NCBI GenBank assembly: GCA_016783885.1
Contig: JADHVR010000001.1
Span: 118,284 to 166,075 of the forward strand
Source: Bacteroidales bacterium
Lineage (GTDB): Bacteria > Bacteroidota > Bacteroidia > Bacteroidales > JAADJA01
Direction of reading: 5' to 3'
Length of the DNA: 47,792 nucleotides
A program made the position numbers and the translations under genes. Of the stretch, positions 9,816-18,667 are shown in pieces. The notes below the pieces were generated by a model, which was not told the DNA's origin, searched no databases, and saw nothing but the letters and a program-made list of their open reading frames with translations. Numbering within the stretch: position 1 is the first letter of the stretch; the number at the start of each line of letters is the position of its first letter.

Positions 9816-11189
9816 TTGTTTTTGAGCGATTTACATAGAATTTATTTCTTAGGCATTGGCGGCATAGGTATGAGCTCCCTTGCAAGGTATTTCCACGCCA
9901 AAGGAGTTAAGGTTAGCGGTTACGACAAAACTCCGACAGCGCTTACCAACCGGCTTCAGTCGGAAGGTATTGATATACATTTTGAGGATGACATAACTAA
10001 AATACCTGATGATATTGATTTGGTAATATATACACCTGCCATTCCCGTTGAATTAAATGAATTCAGGCACATTAAAAAATCAGGCATAAAAATAAAAAAA
10101 CGTTCGGAGGTTCTCGGAAAACTAACGCAAAATAAAAAGGCTATTGCCGTTGCAGGCACACATGGTAAAACCACTGTATCAACATTAATTGCCTATTTAT
10201 TGAAGCAATCCGAAGTAGATTGCAATGCCCTTTTGGGTGGGATTGCAAAAAATTATGATTCAAATTTTCTTATCTCGGAAAAGTCGGACTGGATGGTAGT
10301 GGAAGCCGATGAGTTCGACAAATCATTCCTGCAGCTTCATCCTTTAATAGAAGTGATCACCTCAGCTGATGCCGATCATTTGGATATTTACAGCAATATT
10401 AACAACCTGAAGAATTCTTTTGGAAAATTTGCTGCTCAAATCCGTAAAGACGGAACCATTATTATTAAAAAAGGTGTTGAGATAAATTTAGGACAAGTGC
10501 CGGACTGCCGGATATTTGAATACGCTCTTGATGAACAAACTGATTTTTTCGCTGATAACATCAGGCTTAAAAATGAATTCTATGAATTCGATTTTGTAAC
10601 GCCTGAAGAAACTATTAAAAATATTGTTTTGGGAATACCCGGGCTTATCAATGTTGAAAATGCTGTGGCGGCTCTTGCTGTGGCATGGCTGGCGGGTGTT
10701 ACGGAATATGAAATGAAAGCTGCGCTTCCTCTTTTCTCAGGGATAAAAAGAAGATTTGATTATCAGGTAAAATCAGAAAAAATTATTTATATCGACGATT
10801 ATGCTCATCATCCTGAAGAGATCAGGAGTTTTGTAATGTCGGTAAAAAAATTGTACCCGGGTAAAAAAATTCTCGGTGTATTCCAGCCTCATTTATTTTC
10901 CAGGACGCGGGATTTTGCCGGAGGATTTGCCGAAAGCCTTGAATTGTTAGATGAAATTATCCTTATGCCTGTATATCCTGCACGAGAAAAGCCGATTGAA
11001 GGTGTAGGCTCTGAAATGATCTTAGACAAAATTGCAAAGCCGGGAAAATTATTAAGTTCAAAAGAAAATTTAATTAATAATATCGCCGTTAAAGAATTCG
11101 ATATATTATTAACGCTTGGAGCGGGCGACATCGATCAGATGGTTTTACCAATTAAACACTATTTAACAAAGACCGAACAAACTAAATAA
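9816..11189 (+). CDS. murC: UDP-N-acetylmuramate:L-alanine ligase MurC
   Basis: Cytoplasmic ligase that adds the first L-Ala to UDP-MurNAc. N-terminal IYFLGIGGIGMSSLA, ATP loop VAGTHGKTTVSTL, EADEFDKSFLQLHP and YIDDYAHHPEEIRS are classical MurC motifs; 457 aa is normal length. No in-frame ATG precedes the glycine loop. Translation must therefore begin at TTG 9816 or TTG 9822 (two codons shorter); both are possible. It lies 1 nt after murG and 2 nt before ftsQ, so it is operonic. Confidence 0.96.
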   Translation: MFLSDLHRIYFLGIGGIGMSSLARYFHAKGVKVSGYDKTPTALTNRLQSEGIDIHFEDDITKIPDDIDLVIYTPAIPVELNEFRHIKKSGIKIKKRSEVLGKLTQNKKAIAVAGTHGKTTVSTLIAYLLKQSEVDCNALLGGIAKNYDSNFLISEKSDWMVVEADEFDKSFLQLHPLIEVITSADADHLDIYSNINNLKNSFGKFAAQIRKDGTIIIKKGVEINLGQVPDCRIFEYALDEQTDFFADNIRLKNEFYEFDFVTPEETIKNIVLGIPGLINVENAVAALAVAWLAGVTEYEMKAALPLFSGIKRRFDYQVKSEKIIYIDDYAHHPEEIRSFVMSVKKLYPGKKILGVFQPHLFSRTRDFAGGFAESLELLDEIILMPVYPAREKPIEGVGSEMILDKIAKPGKLLSSKENLINNIAVKEFDILLTLGAGDIDQMVLPIKHYLTKTEQTK

Positions 11190-11191
11190 GG

Positions 11192-11962
11192 ATGAAAAAA
11201 ATAATCAGCATAATAGTCTGGATTGTTATTATTGCCGGTATTCTTATACTGGTCAGCTTTATGGAAGCAGAACATAAAAAGGCAACGTGCAAAAGGTTTG
11301 AAGTTACAATTGATTACAGGGATGCAGAGCCTTTAATAACAGCCGAAGATATAAAAAAACAGATTTACTTAGCTTGCGATACGTTGATCGGGAAAAAATT
11401 ATCAGATATAAATCCCGTGCACGTTGAAAACATGGTAAATGAAATTGATTTTATTGAAAATGCCCAGGTATATACTACGCTAACCGGTAAAATGAACATC
11501 CATGTAGTTCAGCGCAAACCGATTCTGAGAATAATAAATACAGCAAATGAAAGTTTTTATATCGGTCAAACCGGAGTTGTTATGCCGGTGAATCCTGGTT
11601 TTTCTTCAAGGGTGCCGGTAGCAAACGGTAATATTAAACACAGGTATGCAGATACATTAAATTTAAAATCATTAAAGGAAGAATCCCTTCTTAAAAAACT
11701 TTATTTGTTAGCATCTTATATAAATAAAAATGATTTTTTAAAAGCTCAGATCGAACAAATTTATGTAACGAAAAATTATGAATTTGATCTCGTACCTAAA
11801 GTTGGCAGGCAGCTTATAATTTTCGGCGACATCAACAACATGGAAAAGAAATTCGATAAACTGACGGTTTTTTATAAACAGGGCATGAATAAAGCAGGAT
11901 GGGATAAATACAAAACGATAAATCTTAAATTTGAAAATCAGGTTGTTTGTTCTAAAAAGTAG
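11192..11962 (+). CDS. ftsQ: Cell division protein FtsQ/DivIB
   Basis: Bitopic septal scaffold protein linking early and late divisome components. It has a short cytoplasmic tail, a membrane helix at about residues 4-22, then a periplasmic POTRA-like region (VTIDYRDAEPLITAEDIKKQ) and a beta domain with VVQRKPILRI and YIGQTGVVMPV, typical of Bacteroidota FtsQ. 256 aa. ATG start 2 nt after the murC stop. The call combines topology, weak motifs and its place between murC and ftsA. Confidence 0.9.
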   Translation: MKKIISIIVWIVIIAGILILVSFMEAEHKKATCKRFEVTIDYRDAEPLITAEDIKKQIYLACDTLIGKKLSDINPVHVENMVNEIDFIENAQVYTTLTGKMNIHVVQRKPILRIINTANESFYIGQTGVVMPVNPGFSSRVPVANGNIKHRYADTLNLKSLKEESLLKKLYLLASYINKNDFLKAQIEQIYVTKNYEFDLVPKVGRQLIIFGDINNMEKKFDKLTVFYKQGMNKAGWDKYKTINLKFENQVVCSKK

Positions 11963-12060
11963 TGTATGGTCAGAATGTTATTAGTTATTTGTTAATGGTT
12001 ATAAGTTATAAGTTATATGTTTAAAAGGATAGTGAAAAAGAAAATAAAAAATATCAATTT

Positions 12061-13347
12061 ATGAAATCTTCAGAAATCATTGTTAGCTTAGACATCGGAA
12101 CAAGTAAAATTGCTTCAATTGTTGGCAGACGAGATGAACACGGCAAAATTGAAATTCTCGGACATGGCCGTACCGAATCGATAGGTGTTAAACGTGGTGT
12201 TGTGTCAAATATCGAAAACACCGTTAACTCAATCAGAACTGTTATCGAAGAGGCTTCACAGAAATCGGGTGTAAACATTAAATATGTAAATGTCGGGATT
12301 GCCGGGCAGCATATAAAAAGTCTTCAGCATCGCGGCGGCATCATCAGGCAAAACTATGAGGAAGAGATCAGCCAGGAGGATGTTGATACTTTACTTAATA
12401 ATATGTACAATCTGAATATGAGCCCTGGTGAGGAAATAATTGATGTTATCGCCCAGGAATATATCGTAGATGGTGAGCAAGGAATAAAAGAACCCGTTGG
12501 AATGCTGGGCAACAGCCTTGAAGCTAATTTCCACATAATCATAGGACAAACAACAGCAGCAAAAAATATCTATAAATGTGTAACTAAGGCTGACCTCGAA
12601 GTCATTGACCTGATCCTTGAGCCTATTGCATCAGCAGAAGCAACATTGGGCGAGGAAGAGAAAGAAGCTGGTGTTGTATTGGTAGATATCGGCGGAGGAA
12701 CTACCGATCTTGCCATTTTCCAGGATGGAATTATAAGGCATACCGCCGTTATTCCTTTCGGTGGAGATGTTATTACCGAAGATGTAAAAGAAGGCTGCAC
12801 TATTATACGGAAACATGCAGAAGAACTTAAAGTAAAATTCGGGTCATGCTTAGCAAGTGAAAATCATGACGATGAAATAGTTGCTATTCCCGGATTACGG
12901 GGAAGACCTCCTAAGGAGATAAGCCTGAAAAACCTGGCAAGCATAATACAAGCCAGAATGGAAGAGATTGTTGAACATATTTATTATGAGATCAAAAATT
13001 CAGGATACGAGAAAAAGCTTATTGCCGGCATCGTATTAACCGGCGGTGGTGCACAACTTAAACATCTGACTCAACTCACCGAGTTTATTACCGGAATGGA
13101 TACCAGGATTGGTTACCCGAACGAACACTTAGCCAATGACGTTCCTGACGAGCTTGCCAGCCCGATGTATGCTACAGGTATAGGACTGGTAATAGAAGGA
13201 ATGGGAAGGTATTATAAAGAAATGGAAAAATCAAAAGCTGAAGAAGAACCCGTTGAAGAGTATGAAGAAGAAGCTGAACAAAAGGAAACGAAACCAATAA
13301 GCTTTTTGAAAAAAATTCAGGATTTCTTCGAGAAAGATGGAGTGTAG
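12061..13347 (+). CDS. ftsA: Cell division protein FtsA
   Basis: Actin-like ATPase that tethers FtsZ to the membrane. It begins with the phosphate-1 motif SLDIGTSKIASIVGRRD; the phosphate-2 motif is VLVDIGGGTTDLAIF and the adenosine motif is VLTGGGAQL. The SHS2/1C insertion domain lies at about residues 85-165. An acidic linker (EEEPVEEYEEEAEQ) precedes a C-terminal amphipathic helix ISFLKKIQDFFEK, the expected membrane-targeting sequence. The 98-nt spacer before it contains a 'gttataagttataagttat' repeat. ftsZ follows after 121 nt. Confidence 0.96.
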   Translation: MKSSEIIVSLDIGTSKIASIVGRRDEHGKIEILGHGRTESIGVKRGVVSNIENTVNSIRTVIEEASQKSGVNIKYVNVGIAGQHIKSLQHRGGIIRQNYEEEISQEDVDTLLNNMYNLNMSPGEEIIDVIAQEYIVDGEQGIKEPVGMLGNSLEANFHIIIGQTTAAKNIYKCVTKADLEVIDLILEPIASAEATLGEEEKEAGVVLVDIGGGTTDLAIFQDGIIRHTAVIPFGGDVITEDVKEGCTIIRKHAEELKVKFGSCLASENHDDEIVAIPGLRGRPPKEISLKNLASIIQARMEEIVEHIYYEIKNSGYEKKLIAGIVLTGGGAQLKHLTQLTEFITGMDTRIGYPNEHLANDVPDELASPMYATGIGLVIEGMGRYYKEMEKSKAEEEPVEEYEEEAEQKETKPISFLKKIQDFFEKDGV

Positions 13348-13468
13348 GGATTTTAGATTTACGATTTTAAATTTATGGTTTAAAAAATAATTAACAATCA
13401 TTTTGTTGATAAAAAAATTATTTAATCTTAAATCAACGTTTTTTTAACTATAATTTTAAATCCAAAAA

Positions 13469-15031
13469 ATGGATAAAATGCTTAAATTCGATTTACCTAA
13501 AAATCAGTCATCTATCATTAAAGTCATTGGTGTAGGTGGAGGCGGCAACAATGCAGTTTCGCACATGTACAAACAGGGCATCGAAGGTGTTGATTTTTTA
13601 ATATGTAATACAGATGCCCAGGCAATGGAGGCCAGTTCCGTACCTACAAAGGTTCAATTAGGATCAAAAGGACTTGGTGCCGGGTCATTACCTTCTGTAG
13701 GAAAAGAAGCAGCTATTGAAAATATTGAGGATATTAAACTAATTCTCGAAAAAAATACCAAAATGTTGTTCATTACTGCCGGTATGGGTGGAGGTACCGG
13801 CACGGGAGGTGCGCCCATAATTGCCGAAGCTGCAAAAGAATTAGGCATTTTAACCGTTGGAATTGTTACCACTCCGTTCTCATTCGAGGGCAGAAAAAGA
13901 AAACTTCAGGCAGAAGCGGGAATAGAAGAATTAAGAAAGAGTGTGGATACCCTGCTCATTATTTGCAACGATAAGCTTAGGGAAGTTCATGGCGACCTGA
14001 AACTGTCAGAAGCCTTCCAGAAAGCTGACAATATACTGACTATAGCAGCCAAAGGCATTGCAGAAATTATTACTGTAACCGGATATATTAATGTTGATTT
14101 CGAAGATGTGAAAACCGTTATGAAAGACAGTGGCTCAGCTATCATGGGTTCTGCTGTTGCCGAAGGTGAAAACAGGGCGATTAAAGCTGTTGAAGATGCA
14201 CTCGCTTCTCCGCTGCTTAACGATAATCAAATTAAAGGTGCTGATAATATCCTGCTTTACATGTCTTCCGGTGAGGAAGAGATCACTATGGATGAAGTAA
14301 TGGAAATTACCGATTATATTCAGAACGAAGCCGGTCAGAATGCCGAAATTATTTGGGGTAATGGTAAAGATAAATCTCTTGGAAACAATATTAATATTAC
14401 ACTTGTGGCAACAGGATTCAACCCTGATAATGAAATTGGTGTTTACCGACCAAAAAGAAGAATAGTGCATCCGTTAACTACCGGTCACCGTGAAGAAAAT
14501 AAAAGTAAACCACGTATTACCGAACCAATTAGCGAAATAACACTTATCACTCCCCAAAAAGAGAAAACTGAAAAAAAGGAGGAAATTACTTCTGCAAAGG
14601 TAAAATCAAAAGAAAGCCCCGAAACGCAAACATTGGAATTGTCTTTTAAACAGGATAAAGAAAAACTGGCAGAAGAAATCAAAAGTATTGTTACAGAAAA
14701 GAAAAGTGATGAGGTAATTAAATTAATCAAACCGGCAGAAACTATTTATTCAAAAAACCAGGATTTTCCTGCCGAAATAGAACGGGATGAGATTGAGAAA
14801 AAATCTAAGGAACGGATCAGGAAACTTAAAGACCTCAGCATTAAACTCAGAACCCCAAATGAACTGGATGAACTGGAAAAAACACCGGCATATATCAGAA
14901 GAAAAGTTGAATTAATGGATGTGAAGCCTTCATCCGAAACGGAAGGCTCGAAATATGTGCTTACAGAAACAGACGACAAAAAAACGGAAATAAAAAAGGA
15001 CAATTCGTTCCTTCACGATAATGTGGATTGA
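13469..15031 (+). CDS. ftsZ: Cell division GTPase FtsZ
   Basis: Tubulin-like GTPase forming the Z-ring. N-terminal VIGVGGGGNNAVSHM, the tubulin signature GGGTGTGGAPIIAEA, and the T7-loop region NVDFEDVKTVM are present. The core ends near residue 330. A long, charged, low-complexity Lys/Glu linker (about 330-450) follows, then a conserved Bacteroidota tail with LEKTPAYIRRKVEL and a C-terminus of NSFLHDNVD. At 520 aa it is longer than Proteobacterial FtsZ because of this linker. It is the last gene of the cluster and is followed by a hairpin terminator. Confidence 0.98.
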   Translation: MDKMLKFDLPKNQSSIIKVIGVGGGGNNAVSHMYKQGIEGVDFLICNTDAQAMEASSVPTKVQLGSKGLGAGSLPSVGKEAAIENIEDIKLILEKNTKMLFITAGMGGGTGTGGAPIIAEAAKELGILTVGIVTTPFSFEGRKRKLQAEAGIEELRKSVDTLLIICNDKLREVHGDLKLSEAFQKADNILTIAAKGIAEIITVTGYINVDFEDVKTVMKDSGSAIMGSAVAEGENRAIKAVEDALASPLLNDNQIKGADNILLYMSSGEEEITMDEVMEITDYIQNEAGQNAEIIWGNGKDKSLGNNINITLVATGFNPDNEIGVYRPKRRIVHPLTTGHREENKSKPRITEPISEITLITPQKEKTEKKEEITSAKVKSKESPETQTLELSFKQDKEKLAEEIKSIVTEKKSDEVIKLIKPAETIYSKNQDFPAEIERDEIEKKSKERIRKLKDLSIKLRTPNELDELEKTPAYIRRKVELMDVKPSSETEGSKYVLTETDDKKTEIKKDNSFLHDNVD

Positions 15032-15120
15032 CGGAAGATGTTATAAGTTATAGCTCAAAGGCTACAGGTTATATGTTAATTTTTTAAGAACAAAAATTAC
15101 CTGACAATTTACTTACCGAT

Positions 15121-15150
15121 AAAAGTCTCGCTATAGGTGGGACTTTTTTT
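15121..15150. terminator. Bidirectional intrinsic terminator between ftsZ and DUF4290 gene
   Basis: An 11-bp stem (15122-15132 with 15136-15146, three G-T wobbles) closes a 3-nt 'ata' loop. It is followed by an uninterrupted T run on the + strand and preceded by an A run, so it can work in both directions. It lies between the convergent ftsZ and DUF4290 genes. Confidence 0.8.
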
Positions 15151-15786
15151 TTATTTTCTTCCTCTGCCTTTACCTTTTCGTTGATCTTTGCCTCGTTGGG
15201 TACCGGGCTTCGATGGTTTCTTTTTCCTGTTTCTTGCCAGTATATCGCTGGTAGTGTTTAGCTTCCTGTCTTCGCTGAGCTTAAGCTTCCCTTTTGATAA
15301 AATGTTGAGATGCTCAATGATAAGATCATCTGAAACAGAGTCGCGGTTCCAGTTAAGGTATGATTTTTTTAAATGATTGGCAATTGTATGAACAAGTGCA
15401 TCCTTTTCCGGACCTTCTTCAAAATTTATCGCAGTTTCAATAATTTTAGAGATGTTGATTCCGTATATCTTGAAATCTATATTGTTATCTCTATAGCTTA
15501 GCTTTTCAGGTTTAGCAGTAAGAGACTCTATTGAAGGTGGAGGATAAGGCGAATCAACATCCAGCTTAAAATCGGAAATGAAATATAAATGATCCCATAA
15601 TTTATGCCTGAAATCTCCGGAATCACGTACCTGGGGATTCATTTGCCCCATAATTTGAACGATTATTTTAGTAAAATCGGTTCTTTTTTTCCTATCCTCA
15701 ATAGATAGTGCATACTTAATCAGTTTCTGGACATTCCTGCCGTATTCACTGATCACCAGTTTGTCTCTTGCTGTATTGTATTCCAT
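15151..15786 (-). CDS. DUF4290 family protein
   Basis: A 211-aa cytoplasmic protein (no signal peptide or membrane helix). The N-terminal opening MEYNTARDKLVISEYGRNVQ, the QIMGQMNPQVRDSGDFRHKLWDHL segment and a central YGINISKIIETAI region match the Bacteroidota-specific DUF4290 family, whose function is unknown to me. The C-terminal ~35 residues are a very basic Lys/Arg/Gly tail (ARNRKKKPSKPGTQRGKDQ), suggesting nucleic acid or ribosome contact; that is inference. It converges on ftsZ and shares its terminator. A -7 box lies 161 nt upstream. Confidence 0.85.
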   Translation of the reverse strand: MEYNTARDKLVISEYGRNVQKLIKYALSIEDRKKRTDFTKIIVQIMGQMNPQVRDSGDFRHKLWDHLYFISDFKLDVDSPYPPPSIESLTAKPEKLSYRDNNIDFKIYGINISKIIETAINFEEGPEKDALVHTIANHLKKSYLNWNRDSVSDDLIIEHLNILSKGKLKLSEDRKLNTTSDILARNRKKKPSKPGTQRGKDQRKGKGRGRK

Positions 15787-15946
15787 TAATCTTATTAGTT
15801 AAATGTTTAAAACTTATCCTTTTCTATTCTTATTTTAACAGTAACTTATGCCTTTGAAATACTTTTGGGCTATAAGGAGTTCTTTAATTTATCAATGAAA
15901 GGTATTAACTTTTATAAGCAAATGTTTCTGAAGCTTAAATATGCTG

Positions 15947-15954
15947 CAAAGATA
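15947..15954 (-). promoter_or_regulatory. Bacteroidota -7 box TATCTTTG, probably for the DUF4290 gene
   Basis: A perfect TAnnTTTG box on the - strand, with a TTTG about 16 nt further upstream (closer than the usual ~20). It lies in the 210-nt gap after the DUF4476 gene, giving a ~155-nt 5' UTR to the DUF4290 start. Nothing else was recognised in this gap. Confidence 0.5.
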
Positions 15955-15996
15955 TAAAAATTATAAAATACAAAATTATAAATTGGAATTTATTTC

Positions 15997-16749
15997 CTAT
16001 TGCTCAAGAGAATTTATATATTCATTAAGCTCTTCAACACTTAATTCGAATTCAAAGGCATCGTTCAACTGATAATAATTACCTATATCATAAGTATGGA
16101 AATAAGCATCCTTTGCAAATTCAATCTTCGTTTCTTCAAAGTCGAATAACATCATAATTTCTTTTACTTGTGAAACTATTAGACAATTTGATTTTAAAAC
16201 CTGTTTGGCAATAGAAAGCCTTGCGTCTTCAAAATCTTTTAAGGAGATTGAATACTTAACATCTGAGAAATTTTGATCCGACATAGGGAACCCACACCCT
16301 ATGGGTCCATTATATCCAGGGACAGCATTAGGTTGTTGATACGGAACAGGAGGCACTGAACTTCTTTCAATCGTCGTAGTTGTTGTATGAGTTGTTATGG
16401 TAGTTTCATCAAGTTGCTGAAAACTGCTGGCTCTCATATCCAATTTCCCTCTGTTGGTATTTATAATACGCCAGGTTGTAAGTACAGGGTTGCCATTTGC
16501 ATCCACTCCCCGAATGGATTTTTCAATATCAGGGAAATCAGAATTTTCGAAAATGATCGTTACATTTACCAGGTCATTATCCATCGTAATATTTTCAACA
16601 TCAGATTGCGGTTCGGGATTAACTCTTTTTCCATCTATTATTACCCAAAATTTATAACCGTCCTCTGAATAAAAAGTAACAACCGGTTTTTGAGCATAAA
16701 TACTAAAAACAAGCAAAGTTGTTACAAATACTAAAATTGATTTTTTCAT
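15997..16749 (-). CDS. Secreted DUF4476 domain protein
   Basis: About 250 aa with a signal peptide (KKSILVFVTTLLVFSIYAQ) and therefore exported. The start is probably the second Met (16749), since 'MEM' precedes it; the longer form starts at 16755. An N-terminal beta-rich domain (VTFYSEDGYKFWVIIDGKRV) is followed by a Thr-rich linker (TTITTHTTTTTIE) and a Pro-rich stretch. The C-terminal ~95 residues (SLKDFEDARLSIAKQVLKSN, VKEIMMLFDFEETKIEFAK) match DUF4476, a helical domain common in Bacteroidota secreted proteins. Function unknown. A -7 box lies just upstream. Confidence 0.8.
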   Translation of the reverse strand: MKKSILVFVTTLLVFSIYAQKPVVTFYSEDGYKFWVIIDGKRVNPEPQSDVENITMDNDLVNVTIIFENSDFPDIEKSIRGVDANGNPVLTTWRIINTNRGKLDMRASSFQQLDETTITTHTTTTTIERSSVPPVPYQQPNAVPGYNGPIGCGFPMSDQNFSDVKYSISLKDFEDARLSIAKQVLKSNCLIVSQVKEIMMLFDFEETKIEFAKDAYFHTYDIGNYYQLNDAFEFELSVEELNEYINSLEQ

Positions 16750-16787
16750 TTCCATTAAGTGTCAGTTTAATATTTCTATGAGAAAAG

Positions 16788-16795
16788 CAAATATA
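16788..16795 (-). promoter_or_regulatory. -7 box TATATTTG for the DUF4476 gene
   Basis: TAnnTTTG match on the - strand about 38 nt upstream of the DUF4476 start. The -33 element is only weakly visible. It is divergent from the dehydrogenase promoter at 16829. Confidence 0.5.
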
Positions 16796-16828
16796 TGAAA
16801 TTTATTGCAGTCAGAAATGAATTTTTTA

Positions 16829-16836
16829 TATGTTTG
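16829..16836 (+). promoter_or_regulatory. -7 box TATGTTTG for the saccharopine/alanine dehydrogenase-like gene
   Basis: TAnnTTTG match with a TTG 21 nt upstream (within 'attg', about 16805-16807), the expected Bacteroidota spacing. Transcription would start near 16843. This rules out the ATG at 16830 as a start and supports ATG 16869. Confidence 0.6.
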
Positions 16837-16868
16837 CCGTTTTTTATAAAGATTCAAAATTCAAAGGT

Positions 16869-18176
16869 ATGAACAACAATATTATAGGTATTCGCCACGA
16901 AGATAAATACCTTATGGAAAGGCGTGTGGCAATCCTTCCGAAACACGTGAAAAAATTAATTGAGGATGGTTTGGAAATACAGGTACAAACATCACCGAAA
17001 CGGATTTTTATAGATGATGAATTTGCCGCAGCCGGTGCAAAAATCGTTAATGAACTGAATGAAGCGCCTGTAATCTTTGGTATTAAAGAAATACCGCTTG
17101 ATTTTTTTGAAGGTGGAAAAACCTATGTTTTCTTCTCGCATGTCGTCAAAGGTCAGCCTTATAATATGCCTATGCTGAAAAAAATGATGGAGAAGAAAGT
17201 CAACCTGATAGATTATGAAAAGGTAGAGGACGAAATGGGCAGGCGATTGATTTTCTTTGGTATGTTTGCCGGGCTTGCAGGTATGATCAACTCCTTGTGG
17301 TCGCTGGGTCAGAGGTTAATGGAATATGGCTATCACACCCCATTTCTTAAGATTAATCAATCGCATAAATATGTTTCATTGGAAGTAGCTAAACAAATAA
17401 TCTCTGAAGTCGGGCAGGAAATTGCTGAAAATGGATTGCCGAAAGAATTAACTCCGTTAACAATAGGTTTTACCGGATACGGAAATGTTTCAAATGGTGC
17501 ACAGGAGATAGCAGGCTTACTGCCAATTAAAGAAATCTCCCCACAAGAATTGCTGTTACTGAAAGACAGAAAAGATATCCCGAATAATGTACTTTACAAA
17601 GTTGTGTTTAAAGAGTGGGATCTTTCAGCACCAAAAGAAGATGGTTATGAATTTGATTTACAGGATTACTATGACCATCCAGAAAAATATAAAAGCGTTT
17701 TCGGGCAATACATTCCTCACCTGACAGTTTTGATGAACTGCATGTATTGGGACAAAAGATATCCACGTATTGTAACAAAAGATTACCTTGAGAAACTCTT
17801 CTCAAAAGGAAGGCCAGGACTAACGGTTATCGGTGATATAACCTGCGATCAGGAGGGTTCAATTGAATGCACACATAAAGGAACCGAAATTGAAGACCCG
17901 GTTTTTGTTTACAACCCGTTTACACGTGAACCTACTATGGGATTTAAAGGGGATGGCATTTTAATAATGGCTGTGGATATTCTTCCGAGTGAGTTGCCGC
18001 GTGAATCATCCGTTGCTTTCAGCAATGTGCTTTATAAATACATCAAGGCAATCGCAGGGGCAGATTATAATACTTCTTTTGAAAAAATTGATATTCCAAA
18101 CCCCATAAAAAAAGCAATGATACTCCATAAAGGAGAATTAACACCCAACTATAAATATATTGAGCAATATTTATAA
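16869..18176 (+). CDS. Saccharopine/alanine dehydrogenase-like oxidoreductase (AlaDh/PNT-type N-terminus)
   Basis: A 435-aa cytoplasmic enzyme. It begins IGIRHEDKYLMERRVAILP, the hallmark N-terminus of the saccharopine dehydrogenase/alanine dehydrogenase/transhydrogenase group, and contains VFFSHVVKGQPYNMPML and a C-terminal Rossmann-like part. The closest functional type by memory is the lysine-ketoglutarate reductase domain (saccharopine formation) found as stand-alone proteins in Bacteroidota; the substrate is not proven by sequence. I chose ATG 16869 over ATG 16830 because the -7 box overlaps the earlier one and the family starts right at this position. It converges on the DprA-like gene, 29 nt away, with no clear terminator. 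Confidence 0.8.
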   Translation: MNNNIIGIRHEDKYLMERRVAILPKHVKKLIEDGLEIQVQTSPKRIFIDDEFAAAGAKIVNELNEAPVIFGIKEIPLDFFEGGKTYVFFSHVVKGQPYNMPMLKKMMEKKVNLIDYEKVEDEMGRRLIFFGMFAGLAGMINSLWSLGQRLMEYGYHTPFLKINQSHKYVSLEVAKQIISEVGQEIAENGLPKELTPLTIGFTGYGNVSNGAQEIAGLLPIKEISPQELLLLKDRKDIPNNVLYKVVFKEWDLSAPKEDGYEFDLQDYYDHPEKYKSVFGQYIPHLTVLMNCMYWDKRYPRIVTKDYLEKLFSKGRPGLTVIGDITCDQEGSIECTHKGTEIEDPVFVYNPFTREPTMGFKGDGILIMAVDILPSELPRESSVAFSNVLYKYIKAIAGADYNTSFEKIDIPNPIKKAMILHKGELTPNYKYIEQYL

Positions 18177-18205
18177 AAAATTTGCGAAAAATAATTCTAA
18201 TAATA

Positions 18206-18667
18206 TTAAATTTTATTTATCGTTTTATTCGTTTGTTTTAATAGTTCCTCTAATAGTCCTCCTTCACTGATAAAGCCGACAGTAATATTTTCTGCCAGGA
18301 CTATCATTAATTGGTTTCGTGCCTGAGCCGTTTTTTCTGTTACTCTTTTTACTTCCTTATCAAAAGGTGTAATGATTAAAAGTCTGCCTTTATCAATTGC
18401 ATGTTGAAATGCAGGTTCCGGTTTTTGTTTTAAGCCTCTTGCTAAAGCTATGATTATTGGCTGTTTTCCTTTCATTAAATAATGTAGTACGTCTTTTTCT
18501 ATTTGGCTTTGAAAACCACTTATAATGCAGATGCCTTTATTTCTTTGCTCAATGGCCCAATCATAACATTTGAGCACTACAGTTGCAGGAACTTTCCTGC
18601 TACATAGAAATGCTGTCTTTGGCAATTCCAATAACTTAATATTTCCGTTGTACTCTTTTATTTCCAA
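18206..18667 (-). CDS. Small DprA/SLOG-like Rossmann protein
   Basis: A 153-aa protein that looks like a trimmed DprA/Smf core: AFLCSRKVPATVVLKCYDWA, then CIISGFQSQIEKDVLHYLMK, IIIALARGL, and GRLLIITPFDKEVKRVTEKT followed by QARNQLMIVLAE. These are the glycine-containing strands of the SLOG (DprA-like) nucleotide/ssDNA-binding fold. It lacks the extra N- and C-terminal domains of competence DprA, so it is not the housekeeping gene. Its start overlaps the end of the NYN gene by 10 nt, so the two are co-translated and probably act together. Whether it binds DNA or a signal nucleotide is unknown. Confidence 0.75.
   Translation of the reverse strand: MEIKEYNGNIKLLELPKTAFLCSRKVPATVVLKCYDWAIEQRNKGICIISGFQSQIEKDVLHYLMKGKQPIIIALARGLKQKPEPAFQHAIDKGRLLIITPFDKEVKRVTEKTAQARNQLMIVLAENITVGFISEGGLLEELLKQTNKTINKI

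Noticed and set aside
16830..16868. ATG at 16830 as start of the saccharopine/alanine dehydrogenase-like gene
   Set aside because: It overlaps a -7 box whose transcript would start after it, and the family N-terminus begins at the later ATG.
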